Shown: positions 14,174 to 21,232 of the stretch, piece by piece
Position numbering within the stretch: position 1 is the stretch's first letter
Layout: each line of letters opens with the position of its first letter
From: a virus
Length of the DNA stretch: 21,232 nt
Strand: one strand, 5' to 3'
IMG/VR virus record: IMGVR_UViG_3300044294_000583
Span: 1 to 21,232 of that record
Notes under the pieces: generated by a model
The model's input: only the letters and a program-made list of their open reading frames with translations
Databases searched by the model: none
Told to the model about the DNA's origin: nothing
Translations under genes and position numbers: made by a program

Positions 14174-14479
14174 TTAGCCGCCAGGGTGGGCAGCTAGGGC
14201 GTCCAGGGTGGCGCACCACAGATCCATGGATGCCTCGAGCGACAGGTCAGGCTTGTTCGGCTTGCCTGTCATGTAGTCAGCGAGACTGGGGAAGCTCTTC
14301 CCGCCGTGCGGGGCCAGCATGTGCCAGCCCAGGAAGCGACGTCCTTCGATCTCTCGACGGACGCGCGCCCAGCCGCCTTCAAGCGCCAGGGCGAGGGTTC
14401 TGGGGGTCTGTCGCCAGTAGGCGTCAGGATCCCCCAGGCCAAGTTCGCACCACTCGACTAGGAGGGCTTCCCAGTCCCA
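14174..14479 (-). CDS. Tail assembly chaperone, second part, probably made by -1 frameshift
   Basis: This frame codes for about 101 residues beginning WDWEALLVEWCELGLGD, followed by AYWRQTPRTLALALEGGWA. That is the pattern of the Phage_TAC_6 / GTA gp10.1-type tail assembly chaperone (W..L....LGL.P..FW..TP.EL...LEG). It has no ATG, GTG or TTG until an ATG about 50 residues in. The frame is open back to a TAA at 14540-14542 and overlaps the end of the first chaperone in the -1 frame. The lambda G/GT pair is the known model: a small share of ribosomes shift to make a fused protein. No classic slippery heptamer was found; GGC codons preceded by G within 14458-14539 are possible slip sites. Confidence 0.7.
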   Translation of the reverse strand, partial: WDWEALLVEWCELGLGDPDAYWRQTPRTLALALEGGWARVRREIEGRRFLGWHMLAPHGGKSFPSLADYMTGKPNKPDLSLEASMDLWCATLDALAAHPGG

Positions 14480-14847
14480 GCCTCGCCCGGCGCCGTCTGA
14501 GGGTCCGGCGCATCGCCCTCGCCCAACTTCTTCTTGGGCTTAGGAAATGCGAGGTTCAGGCCGTCGAGCACGATCTGAGAAGGCAGCTTGTCGCCGGCCA
14601 ATGTGGTCATGATCCGATCAACATCGCCCGGCGTTAGGTCAGGGTGGTGGCGTCGCAGGCCGGTCAACAGACCGGCCCGCACGAACCCGACGCGCCCCTG
14701 GACAATCTGTGCGGCGATCTGCACGGCCGGTCGATCCAAGAGATCTTCCAAGGCGCAGATGGCCGGGATGTCAAAGACGGCCGTGAACTCCCGGCCGTCT
14801 TCGGTGGCGAACTTGAGCTCGCCTTGCAATGGATTTGCGGCGGCCAT
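14458..14847 (-). CDS. Tail assembly chaperone, GTA-gp10-like family
   Basis: The 129-residue protein resembles the gene-transfer-agent gp10 family (PF11836), thought to act like lambda gpG in tail assembly. The N-terminus NPLQGELKFATEDGREFTAVFDIPAICALEDLL (5-37) shows the family's strand-strand-helix start. It is followed by VQIAAQIVQGRVGFVRAGLLTGLRRHHPDLTPGDVDRIM. The tail is charged and low in structure (KPKKKLGEGDAPDPQTAPGE). ATG 14847 lies two bases after the tube gene stop. It is followed by an overlapping frame without a start codon that carries the second chaperone part. Confidence 0.8.
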   Translation of the reverse strand: MAAANPLQGELKFATEDGREFTAVFDIPAICALEDLLDRPAVQIAAQIVQGRVGFVRAGLLTGLRRHHPDLTPGDVDRIMTTLAGDKLPSQIVLDGLNLAFPKPKKKLGEGDAPDPQTAPGEAGTGKPS

Positions 14848-14849
14848 GA

Positions 14850-15275
14850 CTACACCGAGCTACGGGCGATTTGGCCCGAGACCTTGATGCCCAAGCTGGC
14901 GGTGCGTTTGTCGCCTAGGCTGCCGGTCGGCGACCAGCCAGTCGGGAACGATTGGTAGCTGAACCGGCGACCGTTACGCAGCGTCATGCGGGTGGCGCGG
15001 CGCTCACGCGCAGCCATCCAGTTCAGCACGAACTCTTCGGTCTGGTTGCCGGCGATATAGTTCAGATCCAGCTGCTGGTCGCCGGGATCAATCAGGCCGG
15101 GCGTGAACTCGCGCACCCCGCCCGGGCTTTCCATATGCGTGGCTTCCTGGCTGTCCGCGGACTGGTTGGGCGGCGGTAGGTTGGTTACCTCGCCGAGTTT
15201 GAAATAGACGCCCGAGCCCGCGTAGGTCTCGACTTCGATGATATCGCCAATGGCGACTTCGGCGTTGGTGGCCAT
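14850..15275 (-). CDS. Major tail tube protein
   Basis: The 141-residue protein is the probable building block of the tail tube. It has the layout of lambda-type/TP901-1-type tube proteins: an early GDIIEVETYAGSGVYFKLGEVTNLPPP (10-37), a loop with ATHMESPGGVREFTPGLIDPGDQQLDLNYI (45-74), and a late FSYQSFPTGWSPTGSLGDKRTASLGIKVSG (105-134). The gene lies between the tail terminator and the chaperones, as expected for this protein. AAGGAG eight bases before the ATG, overlapping the previous stop, supports the start. Confidence 0.85.
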   Translation of the reverse strand: MATNAEVAIGDIIEVETYAGSGVYFKLGEVTNLPPPNQSADSQEATHMESPGGVREFTPGLIDPGDQQLDLNYIAGNQTEEFVLNWMAARERRATRMTLRNGRRFSYQSFPTGWSPTGSLGDKRTASLGIKVSGQIARSSV

Positions 15276-15288
15276 GGTGATCTCTCCT

Positions 15289-15687
15289 TTATGGATCGTA
15301 GTGCCTGACCCTTAGGTCCAGGCGTCGGGTGTAAAATTTGGCGGGCTTGGCGCCGTCGACCGGCCCTTCGCTCGTGTCATTCTCGGATCCGCCGCCCTCG
15401 GCTGTGACGAGGTGCAGGACAGAGCCGGTGTGGCCGTCAACTCGTCGGCGAACAGCTTGTTGGATCCGCGCCGCCTCGGCCGGCGACGTTCCGATGCAGT
15501 TGACCTGCACCGTGCTTTCCAGGAGCCCTGACGGCCCTTCCATGGTTTGGTCGCTCTTGGGTCCGGTGATCAGATACAGAACGACGGCGGGGTTCCCGAG
15601 GCGCTCGCCCCAACGGATCGACGCGGACGGAACAATCGTCGTCACGTCGTCGTCGCCGACGATCAGCGCGCGCAGCGCTTCCTCCAT
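15289..15687 (-). CDS. Tail terminator/completion protein, DUF3168 family
   Basis: The 132-residue protein fits DUF3168, whose members sit between head-tail joining and tail tube genes and close the top of the tail. The start MEEALRALIVGDDDVTTIV and the following IRWGERLGNPAVVLYLITG are typical. Then come a strand block (TVQVNCIGTSPAEAARIQQAVRRRVDG) and a C-terminal YTRRLDLRVRHY. ATG 15687 is chosen over an upstream frame start because the family begins here, AAAGG lies eight bases upstream and the gap to the previous stop is then only four bases. Confidence 0.85.
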   Translation of the reverse strand: MEEALRALIVGDDDVTTIVPSASIRWGERLGNPAVVLYLITGPKSDQTMEGPSGLLESTVQVNCIGTSPAEAARIQQAVRRRVDGHTGSVLHLVTAEGGGSENDTSEGPVDGAKPAKFYTRRLDLRVRHYDP

Positions 15688-15691
15688 GAGA

Positions 15692-16327
15692 TCAGCCTTT
15701 CTTGCGAAGAGCCCGGCGCCGGGCCCGCTCAGCGGCCTTGGCGATCGCGTCGCGCAAGGCGCCAGCAATCAGGCCCAGGCTCTTTTCCTTGGCCTCTTCG
15801 AACCCGGGCCGCATGAAGGCCCGGGGTTTGTGGCCAGGGTGCAATACCTTGGCCGGCATGACGCGATCGCCGTCCAAACTAAAGGACAGCTTTCCGGTCG
15901 GATTGTTCTTCCGCGGCTTGATGACGTGGGGGCCTGCCCCGTACTCGACGATGTGCGCTACCTTGGTCGCGCGAGACCGTTTCCGCCGCGCAGGTCCGAC
16001 GAAGATCATCGACAATTTGTCGCCGCGAAGCGCATTCATTGCTGCGCCCTTGGCCATGTTCTGGCCCCGACTATCGGCGCCGCGCCGCTTGGCCGCCGCC
16101 GCCGCATCCAGCCCTGCCACCGAATTGGGGCTAGCGAGAATGCTGTCTTCAAGCTCCGCCTTAGGGGTCAGAGGATTGTCGGGCACGTGCCGTTTGATCG
16201 CATCAACCATCGGCTCCGCTGCCGTCGTCAAGGCTTGGTTTGCGACGCGACGCGCAGCGCCCTTCTTCATCTCCTCGAGGGCGGCCGCCATCTCTTTTGC
16301 GCCCTCGATCCTGAACGTCGCCCTCAC
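15692..16327 (-). CDS. HK97 gp10-like head-tail connection protein
   Basis: The 211-residue protein resembles HK97 gp10 family members, involved in head-tail joining or early tail assembly. The N-terminal helix EMAAALEEMKKGAARRVANQALTTAAEPMVDAIK (12-45), AHIVEYGAGPH and the C-terminal HPGHKPRAFMRPGFEEAKEK are characteristic. The middle part is longer than in HK97 gp10, with an inserted Ala/Lys/Arg-rich segment. The start is GTG, overlapping the previous stop (GTGA). The last 15 residues are very basic (ERARRRALRKKG). Confidence 0.85.
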   Translation of the reverse strand: MRATFRIEGAKEMAAALEEMKKGAARRVANQALTTAAEPMVDAIKRHVPDNPLTPKAELEDSILASPNSVAGLDAAAAAKRRGADSRGQNMAKGAAMNALRGDKLSMIFVGPARRKRSRATKVAHIVEYGAGPHVIKPRKNNPTGKLSFSLDGDRVMPAKVLHPGHKPRAFMRPGFEEAKEKSLGLIAGALRDAIAKAAERARRRALRKKG

Positions 16328-16665
16328 GCCTTGGCCTCGTCGACCAGCGCTGCTGTCAATTCGAGTTCTTTGCGGCGGCCGATCTCCTTGGGCTTGGCGA
16401 CAAGCTCGAAGACATCGCCCTCAAACTGGATCCGGTCTGCTGATGTCAGGGCCCGGGCGGCCTGAGTTGAGAGAATGTTGAAGCGGATCGTCATGACGAC
16501 ACCGGCAGCCATAGCCTTAACCCGCTCGCTATCGCTGACGTTCAGCTTTTCGGCCCAGACCGTGTCGCCCGGGCTCCAAATGACGGCGGGGGTGCCAAAC
16601 CCGTCGGTCGCGCCCTCGCTCTTGATCAGGAACGTGACGCGCCGATCGCGCTTACCCGCCGGCAT
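16324..16665 (-). CDS. Head closure (head-tail adaptor) protein
   Basis: The 113-residue protein fits the phage head-tail joining family (PF05521, SPP1 gp16/HK97 gp7-like): an N-terminal DRRVTFLIKSEGATDGFGTPAVIWSPGDTVWAEK (6-39), a middle SDSERVKAMAAGVVMTIRFNI, and a C-terminal DRIQFEGDVFELVAKPKEIGRRKELELTA. It would cap the portal-connector channel after DNA packaging. GGAG eight bases before ATG 16665 supports the start. It overlaps the next gene by four bases. Confidence 0.85.
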   Translation of the reverse strand: MPAGKRDRRVTFLIKSEGATDGFGTPAVIWSPGDTVWAEKLNVSDSERVKAMAAGVVMTIRFNILSTQAARALTSADRIQFEGDVFELVAKPKEIGRRKELELTAALVDEAKA

Positions 16666-16679
16666 CTGTGTCGCTCCGA

Positions 16680-17180
16680 TTAGGCCGAGCGACCGATGAT
16701 GAACACGTCATAGGTCACGGGCGTACCAGAGCCACCGTTCGCGACCTTCAGAAGGTCAGCGGTCGCAGCAGTCACCGACCAGCCCGTGTCGTTCATCAGG
16801 AGCACGCCCGCTCCCGGCGGCAACTTGATCTTGTCGGTCGAGGCGCCGAACATCGGGAAGAAGCCGTTGGTGGCCGCGCCGCCGATCTCGAGATTATTCG
16901 TATTCGCCGTCGCAGCCCGGAAGTAGATCGCAACGACCTTCACGAAATTGGCGGCCGCGCCGAACACGTCCTGAAGGCTGCCATTGAGGTCGAGGTTTTC
17001 GTTAGCCGAAGCCGCCAGCGTGCGCTGGCCACTGAACACCGTATCGGCCTGCCCTGGACTGGTGCCGGTGACGAGGTCGAGCAGCGCTTTAGCCAGTACG
17101 GGCTGTTGAGGATTGCCGAAGTCCTTGGTGGTGCTGACATTGCCTTCGATCGAGGCCGTAACCTTGAGGCTGACGTTCAT
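16680..17180 (-). CDS. Unnamed virion-region protein, 166 aa
   Basis: I do not know a named family, though similar proteins are found in structural gene clusters of other phages. The sequence is beta-rich: NVSLKVTASIEG at the start, GQADTVFSGQRTLAASANENLDLNGSL near 43-69, NNLEIGGAATNGFFPMFG, and the end TADLLKVANGGSGTPVTYDVFIIG. It sits between the connector and head-closure genes, which is not a place where a required gene is expected, so it may be a head decoration or fibre protein. AAGGA eight bases before the ATG supports the start. Confidence 0.65.
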   Translation of the reverse strand: MNVSLKVTASIEGNVSTTKDFGNPQQPVLAKALLDLVTGTSPGQADTVFSGQRTLAASANENLDLNGSLQDVFGAAANFVKVVAIYFRAATANTNNLEIGGAATNGFFPMFGASTDKIKLPPGAGVLLMNDTGWSVTAATADLLKVANGGSGTPVTYDVFIIGRSA

Positions 17181-17236
17181 GGTGCTGTTCCTTTAGACAA
17201 GCCTGCGCTCGGCGTTCCAGTGCAGGCGTTTCGGTT

Positions 17237-17842
17237 TCAGGGGATGCGGGGACGCCAGTAGCCCGCGAGGAGTCGCTCGGCGGCGGGCGTCAGGGGGGCC
17301 TTGAGCCCCGGATCTGGCGGTGTGGCTTCGCGGTGCTCGAAGAGGTCGGCGACCATCAGTAGAGCGGCGTTGTGGATGCGGGGAGGAAGCGACGCAAAGC
17401 CCGCGTCAAAGCGGATCCGCACCGAGTCGGGGCGGTCAAAAGTCCATGGCCAGCCCGTCACCGGCATGAGGTAGGCGGACAGCTTACTGGGCTGCGCCAC
17501 GAAATACTGCGCGGGATCCAGCGTGATGAGTGCATTATCCGCGTCGAAATACTGGACCTGGATCGTGCTCTCGTCTCGCAGCGGCGGGTAGTCGAGTTCG
17601 ATCCGTGCGGAACAACGGCCGCCGAGTACGGACTTGCCGAAGCGAGTCATCCTCTGCTCGAGGCGCTGTGGCAGGAAGGCAAAGCCGCTGTCACCGTCAG
17701 GCCCGTCAAGGGTGTTGGTGACAGCGGCGATCGCATCTTCCAAGGTGGCGTTTTCGTCGTCGCCGTCGATCCGGCAGTGAGCCTTGACCTTTTCCAGCGT
17801 GACGATCTTCACCGCTGGCGGGGTAACGACGAAAACGCCCAT
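17237..17842 (-). CDS. Head-tail connector, phiE125 gp8/HK97 gp6-like
   Basis: The 201-residue protein would form the ring bound below the portal. The family pattern is clear: TLEKVKAHCRIDGDDENATLEDAIAAVT near 15-42, LPQRLEQRM, LDYPPLRDESTIQVQYFDADNALITLDPAQY in the middle, then an SVRIRFDAGF strand and a helix NAALLMVADLFEHREATPP. The C-terminal LLAGYWRPRIP ending is typical. ATG 17842 begins two bases after the previous stop, and its ribosome site is weak, suggesting translational coupling. Confidence 0.85.
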   Translation of the reverse strand: MGVFVVTPPAVKIVTLEKVKAHCRIDGDDENATLEDAIAAVTNTLDGPDGDSGFAFLPQRLEQRMTRFGKSVLGGRCSARIELDYPPLRDESTIQVQYFDADNALITLDPAQYFVAQPSKLSAYLMPVTGWPWTFDRPDSVRIRFDAGFASLPPRIHNAALLMVADLFEHREATPPDPGLKAPLTPAAERLLAGYWRPRIP

Positions 17843-17844
17843 GG

Positions 17845-18189
17845 TTAGCGCTTCTTCGGCGGCGGCGTATCGCCGGTGGCTTCGGCTTCAGGCGGGGTCT
17901 CGGCCGCCGGTTCGGGCTGGGGCTCCGCCTCAGGCTGCGGCTCAGCCGGGAGCTCTTGTTCCGGCACAGCCTCCGCGTTGGGTTCGCCGGGCGCGTCGGA
18001 TGCGCCTTCCGAGGCCTGGTCCGCATCGCTCTCCGGACCGACCTCGCGCTCCTGGACATCGGTGGCGGGGGCCTCGACGTAGTCCGCGGCGCGCTTCTTC
18101 ACCAGGTCTTCGGCCCGTTCGTCGTCGAAGCCCGCGATCTCCCCGCGATTATAGGGCGGGAAGAAGTGGTTGAATTTGAGCAGCTTCAT
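17845..18189 (-). CDS. Small head-region protein with Glu/Pro-rich tail
   Basis: The 114-residue protein has two parts. Residues 1-45 form a compact start (LLKFNHFFPPYNRGEIAGFDDERAEDLVKKRAADYV) like small proteins seen beside capsid genes in other phages. Residues 46-114 are low-complexity and acidic, with many Glu, Pro, Ala and Gln (for example PAEPQPEAEPQPEP), ending in a basic PPPKKR. The tail is surely disordered. Function unknown. GGGAG before ATG 18189 supports the start. Confidence 0.7.
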   Translation of the reverse strand: MKLLKFNHFFPPYNRGEIAGFDDERAEDLVKKRAADYVEAPATDVQEREVGPESDADQASEGASDAPGEPNAEAVPEQELPAEPQPEAEPQPEPAAETPPEAEATGDTPPPKKR

Positions 18190-18242
18190 GGGTCTCTCCC
18201 ATTGTTCGCGGGAGCGGGATCACCGCTCCCGCGCGGGCGGCG

Positions 18243-18698
18243 TTACGACTGCTTGCGGCGGCCGCTGAGCTGCAGCGTGCGCTGGATCGCGGCGGTGTCG
18301 GTGCCGGAGGCGCTGAGGTCGGGCGTGAGGCTCAGCTTCAAGTACCTCAGGGCGTTCTCCAGCGGCGCGTCGAGCACCGCAGCGCCGGTGACCGTACCGC
18401 CGCCGGTGCTGGTGACCGAAATGATCGTCGCAGCCGACGTCAGATCGACGTAGGTGCTGTCATCATCGCTCGTGAGCCACTTGGCCGAGACCGTCAGGCC
18501 TTTGGTCGCAGCCAGCGTGGTGGTGTAGGCCACGATCGCAGCGATGGCTTCGAAGCGATCGGGCAGCGCCGTCAGATCGATGGCCGGCGACAGCGCGGCG
18601 GTTGCGTCACCGCCGCCGCCCGCAGTGACCGAAATGGCGGCTCCGGCGTAGACCGGATAGATATCCGCGGCGGGGTTCCGCCCAAGCGAACCTTGCAT
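18243..18698 (-). CDS. Hypothetical head-region protein, possible decoration protein
   Basis: The 151-residue protein follows the major capsid gene and may decorate the head, but no family was recognised. It looks beta-rich, with many Thr, Ser, Ala and Gly (ISVTAGGGGDATAALSPAIDLTALPDRFEAI near the start, TIISVTSTGGGTVTGAAVLDAPL in the middle). ATG 18698 is chosen because GGAG lies six bases upstream; a GTG at 18728 and an ATG at 18710 give longer versions. Confidence 0.65.
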   Translation of the reverse strand: MQGSLGRNPAADIYPVYAGAAISVTAGGGGDATAALSPAIDLTALPDRFEAIAAIVAYTTTLAATKGLTVSAKWLTSDDDSTYVDLTSAATIISVTSTGGGTVTGAAVLDAPLENALRYLKLSLTPDLSASGTDTAAIQRTLQLSGRRKQS

Positions 18699-18816
18699 GA
18701 TGCTCTCCATGGTGAAGCGGCCGCTCACCGGCGCGGCGGCTTCGTCGTCTTGGCGCGTTGCGCGAGAGAAAAGGCGGCCACCGGCGGGCCGCGAGGTTCA
18801 GGCCCTCAGGCCGTCT

Positions 18817-18826
18817 GGGCCGTTTA
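18817..18826 (-). repeat. TAAACGGCCC motif, distant copy 4
   Basis: The ten-base motif found around the RHH genes also occurs here on the minus strand, starting with the stop codon of the capsid gene. It may be chance; it is listed so that all four copies are on record. Confidence 0.35.
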
Positions 18827-20158
18827 GCTGCGGCCCCACTTCACGGCGGTCAGGACCGCGACGGCCTTGGCCCGCTTCATGCCGAAGTCGTGGCCGGCGA
18901 TGGCGCGGATCAGGGTCTGATTGCGCGAGTAGGCCGAGACCAGCGAGCCGGCGACGCGGTACGACGCGCTCTCGTTGGCGTCGATCTTGATCTGGTAGCT
19001 GTCGGCGACGACCGCTTCGCCGAAGTCGACCAGATAGATCTCGCTCTCGTCGCCGCCGCCGCCAAGGTTGGCGGGAACGCTGTTGGTGACCTCGACCGGG
19101 AAGCCCTTCCAGACCGGCTGCGCCAACTGCAGACCCGGGAACACGATGTTGCCGTTACCGTCGCGCAGGTCCTGGAGATAGCCGAAGTCCGTCGGGTTCA
19201 TGATCCAGCGGACGTTCGACATGGGGATGTCAGCCGTCGCCAGGCGGTTGATCGCCTTACGCGCATCCTTGTCGATGTTCGCCAGGTTGACGGTCGCGTT
19301 GGCGCCGATGGTCGACTCGACCAGGTAGCGCATGCCCTTGGGAGCCGGGCCCACGCCGTTGCCGCGGATGAAGGCGACGTCTTCGGTCAGAGCGAAGCTC
19401 TTCAGCAGGTCGTCGCGGACAGTCATATCGACGTTCAGCGCGGCGTGACGGAGCAGCTTGTTCGAGATCGGCACGATCGCGGCGATTTCGCGCTCGACGA
19501 AGTTCAGGGCGCCGAACGTCGGTTCGGTCACCGTGATGTCCGAGCCCTCGCCGATGTAGTAGGCCGCCGAACCGCTCTCGACCGTCGGCATGGTGTCTTT
19601 CCCGCCGATCAGCGGCACTTCGCTGGCGTTGCGGCGGACCACGGTCTTGGGACGCAGAAGGCCGATCATCTCGGCGGTGAAGCGCTCGGGCACCAGGAAG
19701 CCGCCGGCGCTGGCGTCGTTGGCTTGCAGAGCGGCCGTGACCTCGTGGCGGTCGCCCCAGGTCGAGGCCGCGAACTGCGCCGCTTCGCGGGCATTACCGC
19801 GACCGGCGATCAGGGCGCGGGTGGTCTGGGCGAACAGAATGCCCGGCTCGTGGGCGTCCTTGGCCTGCGGAGCGACGCGGCGCGGGGCCGGGTCACGGTC
19901 ATGGTCGGCGTTCGCGCCGACGTCGTCGTTGGCGTCGTCTTCCGACTGGAACGAGGTGATGGCCGACGAGGCCTTCAGCTTGTTCAGGCGTTGAACGTTG
20001 GCGATGCGCTTGTCGATGTCTTCCACCTCGGCGGCTGCGGCATCAAAAGCAGCTTGGTCTTCGGCGTTGAGATTGCCGCCGTCCTTGGCCTGTAGCGCTT
20101 CCATTTTTTGAACAGCAGCCGCGCGCAGTTGGCGAAGGCTGGCGAGATCGCGGGGCAT
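18824..20158 (-). CDS. Major capsid protein, HK97 fold
   Basis: This protein forms the icosahedral head shell. The 444-residue chain has an N-terminal helical delta/scaffold-like domain (about 1-60, MPRDLASLRQLRAAAVQKMEAL, then an acidic helix). A charged linker near 75-95 follows, likely close to the site cut by the protease. The HK97-fold body begins near 150: GGFLVPERFTAEMIGLLRPKTVVRRNASEVPLIGGKDTMP, SAAYYIGEGSDITVTEPTFGALNFVEREIAAIVPISNKLLRHA, RGNGVGPAPKGM. The start is set at ATG 20158 because GGAGG lies five bases before it; an ATG four codons upstream precedes that ribosome site. It follows the protease gene. Confidence 0.95.
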   Translation of the reverse strand: MPRDLASLRQLRAAAVQKMEALQAKDGGNLNAEDQAAFDAAAAEVEDIDKRIANVQRLNKLKASSAITSFQSEDDANDDVGANADHDRDPAPRRVAPQAKDAHEPGILFAQTTRALIAGRGNAREAAQFAASTWGDRHEVTAALQANDASAGGFLVPERFTAEMIGLLRPKTVVRRNASEVPLIGGKDTMPTVESGSAAYYIGEGSDITVTEPTFGALNFVEREIAAIVPISNKLLRHAALNVDMTVRDDLLKSFALTEDVAFIRGNGVGPAPKGMRYLVESTIGANATVNLANIDKDARKAINRLATADIPMSNVRWIMNPTDFGYLQDLRDGNGNIVFPGLQLAQPVWKGFPVEVTNSVPANLGGGGDESEIYLVDFGEAVVADSYQIKIDANESASYRVAGSLVSAYSRNQTLIRAIAGHDFGMKRAKAVAVLTAVKWGRS

Positions 20159-20228
20159 ATAATCCTCCATGTCCGCGGGATGGGGCTCACGCCCCGGAAA
20201 GTCCCCGGCCTTCGCCTGGGGAACGGGG

Positions 20229-21113
20229 TCAGGCCTTCAGGCGGGCGAGCTTCCGGCTGTTGGCGAGAGACTGAGCGATGGCCCGATAGGCCGCGTCGAA
20301 GCTGGTGACCTTGTCGGCCATGCCGGCGGCGACCGCCGCCGCACCGACCTTCACGCCGCCTTGGCCGAAGTCGGCCTTCACGCGCGCCGGCGTCGTGTTG
20401 CGGCCGCGCGCGACGTCGGAGATGAACTCGCTTTCGATCGCGTCGAGCATCGCGCGGATTTGGGCGATGCCCTCTTCAGTGCCGAGATCCGGAGCCTTCT
20501 CCGGCGCGTTCGAGCTGACGATGTCCAGCGGCATCCGGCCGTCGGAGTCGGGCTCGACCTGGCGAGCAAGGCCGGCAAGCACACCGATCGAGCCGACGAC
20601 GGCCGTGCGGTCGATGGTGATCGTCTGCGCCTGGCTGCTGAACCAATAGGCCGCGCTCGCCATCGTGCCCATGGCATGAACCGAGAGCGGCTTGACGCGG
20701 CGGCCGGCCCACATGGCGTCGGTCAGCGCGGCGATACCGGAAACGGCGCCGCCCGGGCTGTCATCCAGGAGCATGACGTGCTCGACATCCGCACTGTTCT
20801 GCGCTGCGCGGTAGTCGCTCAGGATGCCTTGGGCGGTTGTCGCGCCGGAGACCTCGGTCATCATGTTGGCGCGCGGGAAGATCGGTCCGAAGACGGGTAT
20901 CAACGCGACCCCATCAGCCGTCACGGTTGCGGCGCGGGAACCTTCAAGCTTGCGGGCGTCCGGGCCGGCAAAGACTTCGAGGTTATGACCAGCCCAGGTG
21001 GGCTTGGGGATGTTGACGGGCTCGCGCATCGCCAGGGCGGCGATGATCGGCAGCCACGACGCTTCGATCGCCCACGGCTCGGCCGTGAGCGCCGCAAAGG
21101 CGCGAGTAGGCAT
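20229..21113 (-). CDS. Prohead protease, S49/ClpP-like (SppA fold)
   Basis: This peptidase matures the prohead by cutting scaffold and capsid N-terminal parts. The 294-residue protein matches phage S49 peptidases: GVALIPVFGPIFPRANMM (68-85), LLDDSPGGAVSG oxyanion block (115-126), nucleophile Ser153 in MGTMASAAYWFSSQA, and AVVGSIGVLAGL (171-182). Lys206 in SSNAPEKAPDLG is the candidate general base by comparison with SppA. The C-terminal part, about 210-294, is helical and may include a scaffold function. ATG 21113 is supported by AGGAG and lies 14 bases after the portal stop. The portal-protease-capsid order is the usual one. Confidence 0.93.
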   Translation of the reverse strand: MPTRAFAALTAEPWAIEASWLPIIAALAMREPVNIPKPTWAGHNLEVFAGPDARKLEGSRAATVTADGVALIPVFGPIFPRANMMTEVSGATTAQGILSDYRAAQNSADVEHVMLLDDSPGGAVSGIAALTDAMWAGRRVKPLSVHAMGTMASAAYWFSSQAQTITIDRTAVVGSIGVLAGLARQVEPDSDGRMPLDIVSSNAPEKAPDLGTEEGIAQIRAMLDAIESEFISDVARGRNTTPARVKADFGQGGVKVGAAAVAAGMADKVTSFDAAYRAIAQSLANSRKLARLKA

Positions 21114-21127
21114 GGGATGCTCCTGGA

Positions 21128-21232
21128 TCAGCCGCCGGCGGGGCGGTTGCGGCTCTGGTCGGGCCCGTCATCGGCGGGCGTCGGCGGGTCTTCTTGATCG
21201 GTCGGGGCGGCGTCATTGATCGACGCCGTGTT
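21128..21232 (-). CDS. Portal protein, C-terminal end (partial)
   Basis: The last 34 codons and TGA stop of a gene that runs off the right edge. The encoded tail is Pro/Asp/Gly-rich and disordered (APTDQEDPPTPADDGPDQ), which is typical of portal C-termini in HK97-like phages. The portal call is based mainly on position directly upstream of the protease and capsid genes; the visible part has no diagnostic domain. Confidence 0.6.
   Translation of the reverse strand, partial: NTASINDAAPTDQEDPPTPADDGPDQSRNRPAGG

Noticed and set aside
18758-20095. A 445-codon open frame on the plus strand opposite the capsid gene
   Set aside because: It mirrors the codon pattern of the capsid gene in GC-rich DNA and is full of Arg, Gly, Asp and His without any domain.

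Overview
The window is part of a temperate, long-tailed (siphovirus-type) phage or prophage of a high-GC alphaproteobacterium. The host class is inferred from the very GC-rich coding sequence and from tail chaperones of the gene-transfer-agent type, which are typical of alphaproteobacterial phages. A Caulobacterales host would fit, but nothing here proves it. Almost every gene lies on the minus strand, so the transcriptional order runs from right to left.

Head and connector module (21232 to 15289, read leftward): the C-terminal end of a portal protein, an S49/ClpP-like prohead protease, an HK97-fold major capsid protein, two small head-region proteins, a phiE125 gp8-type connector, an unnamed beta-rich protein, a head-closure protein, an HK97 gp10-like protein and a DUF3168 tail terminator. 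Many of these genes overlap or nearly touch and carry clear Shine-Dalgarno sequences.

Tail module (15275 to 6570): tail tube, a GTA-gp10-like chaperone followed by an extension in another frame that has no start codon (probable -1 frameshift), a 1038-residue tape measure, an unnamed tail protein, a collagen-motif fibre, a DUF4376 protein, two small proteins (one of only 49 residues), and a 512-residue AT-richer protein ending in an SGNH hydrolase domain. No NlpC/P60 protein and no large J-like hub is present, so the tail tip looks unusually compact.

Regulatory/integration region (6570 to 4675): two small ribbon-helix-helix proteins are the only believable plus-strand genes. One is divergent from a tyrosine integrase, across 72 bases carrying three WAACCG repeats. 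Between the two lies about 585 bases without a gene but rich in inverted repeats. The motif TAAACGGCCC occurs three times in this region.

Lysis/accessory module (4561 to 703): two small multi-membrane-segment proteins (holin candidates), a helix-turn-helix plus metallophosphoesterase protein of a phage A1-like type, a GH24 endolysin, a small unknown protein, a lipoprotein and a DUF1353 protein. The module ends in a strong intrinsic terminator with a UUCG loop. Two short unrecognised genes lie beyond it at the left edge.

The most interesting places are the RHH/integrase control region with its repeated motifs and structured gap, the HTH-metallophosphoesterase gene inside the lysis module, and the chaperone frame change.
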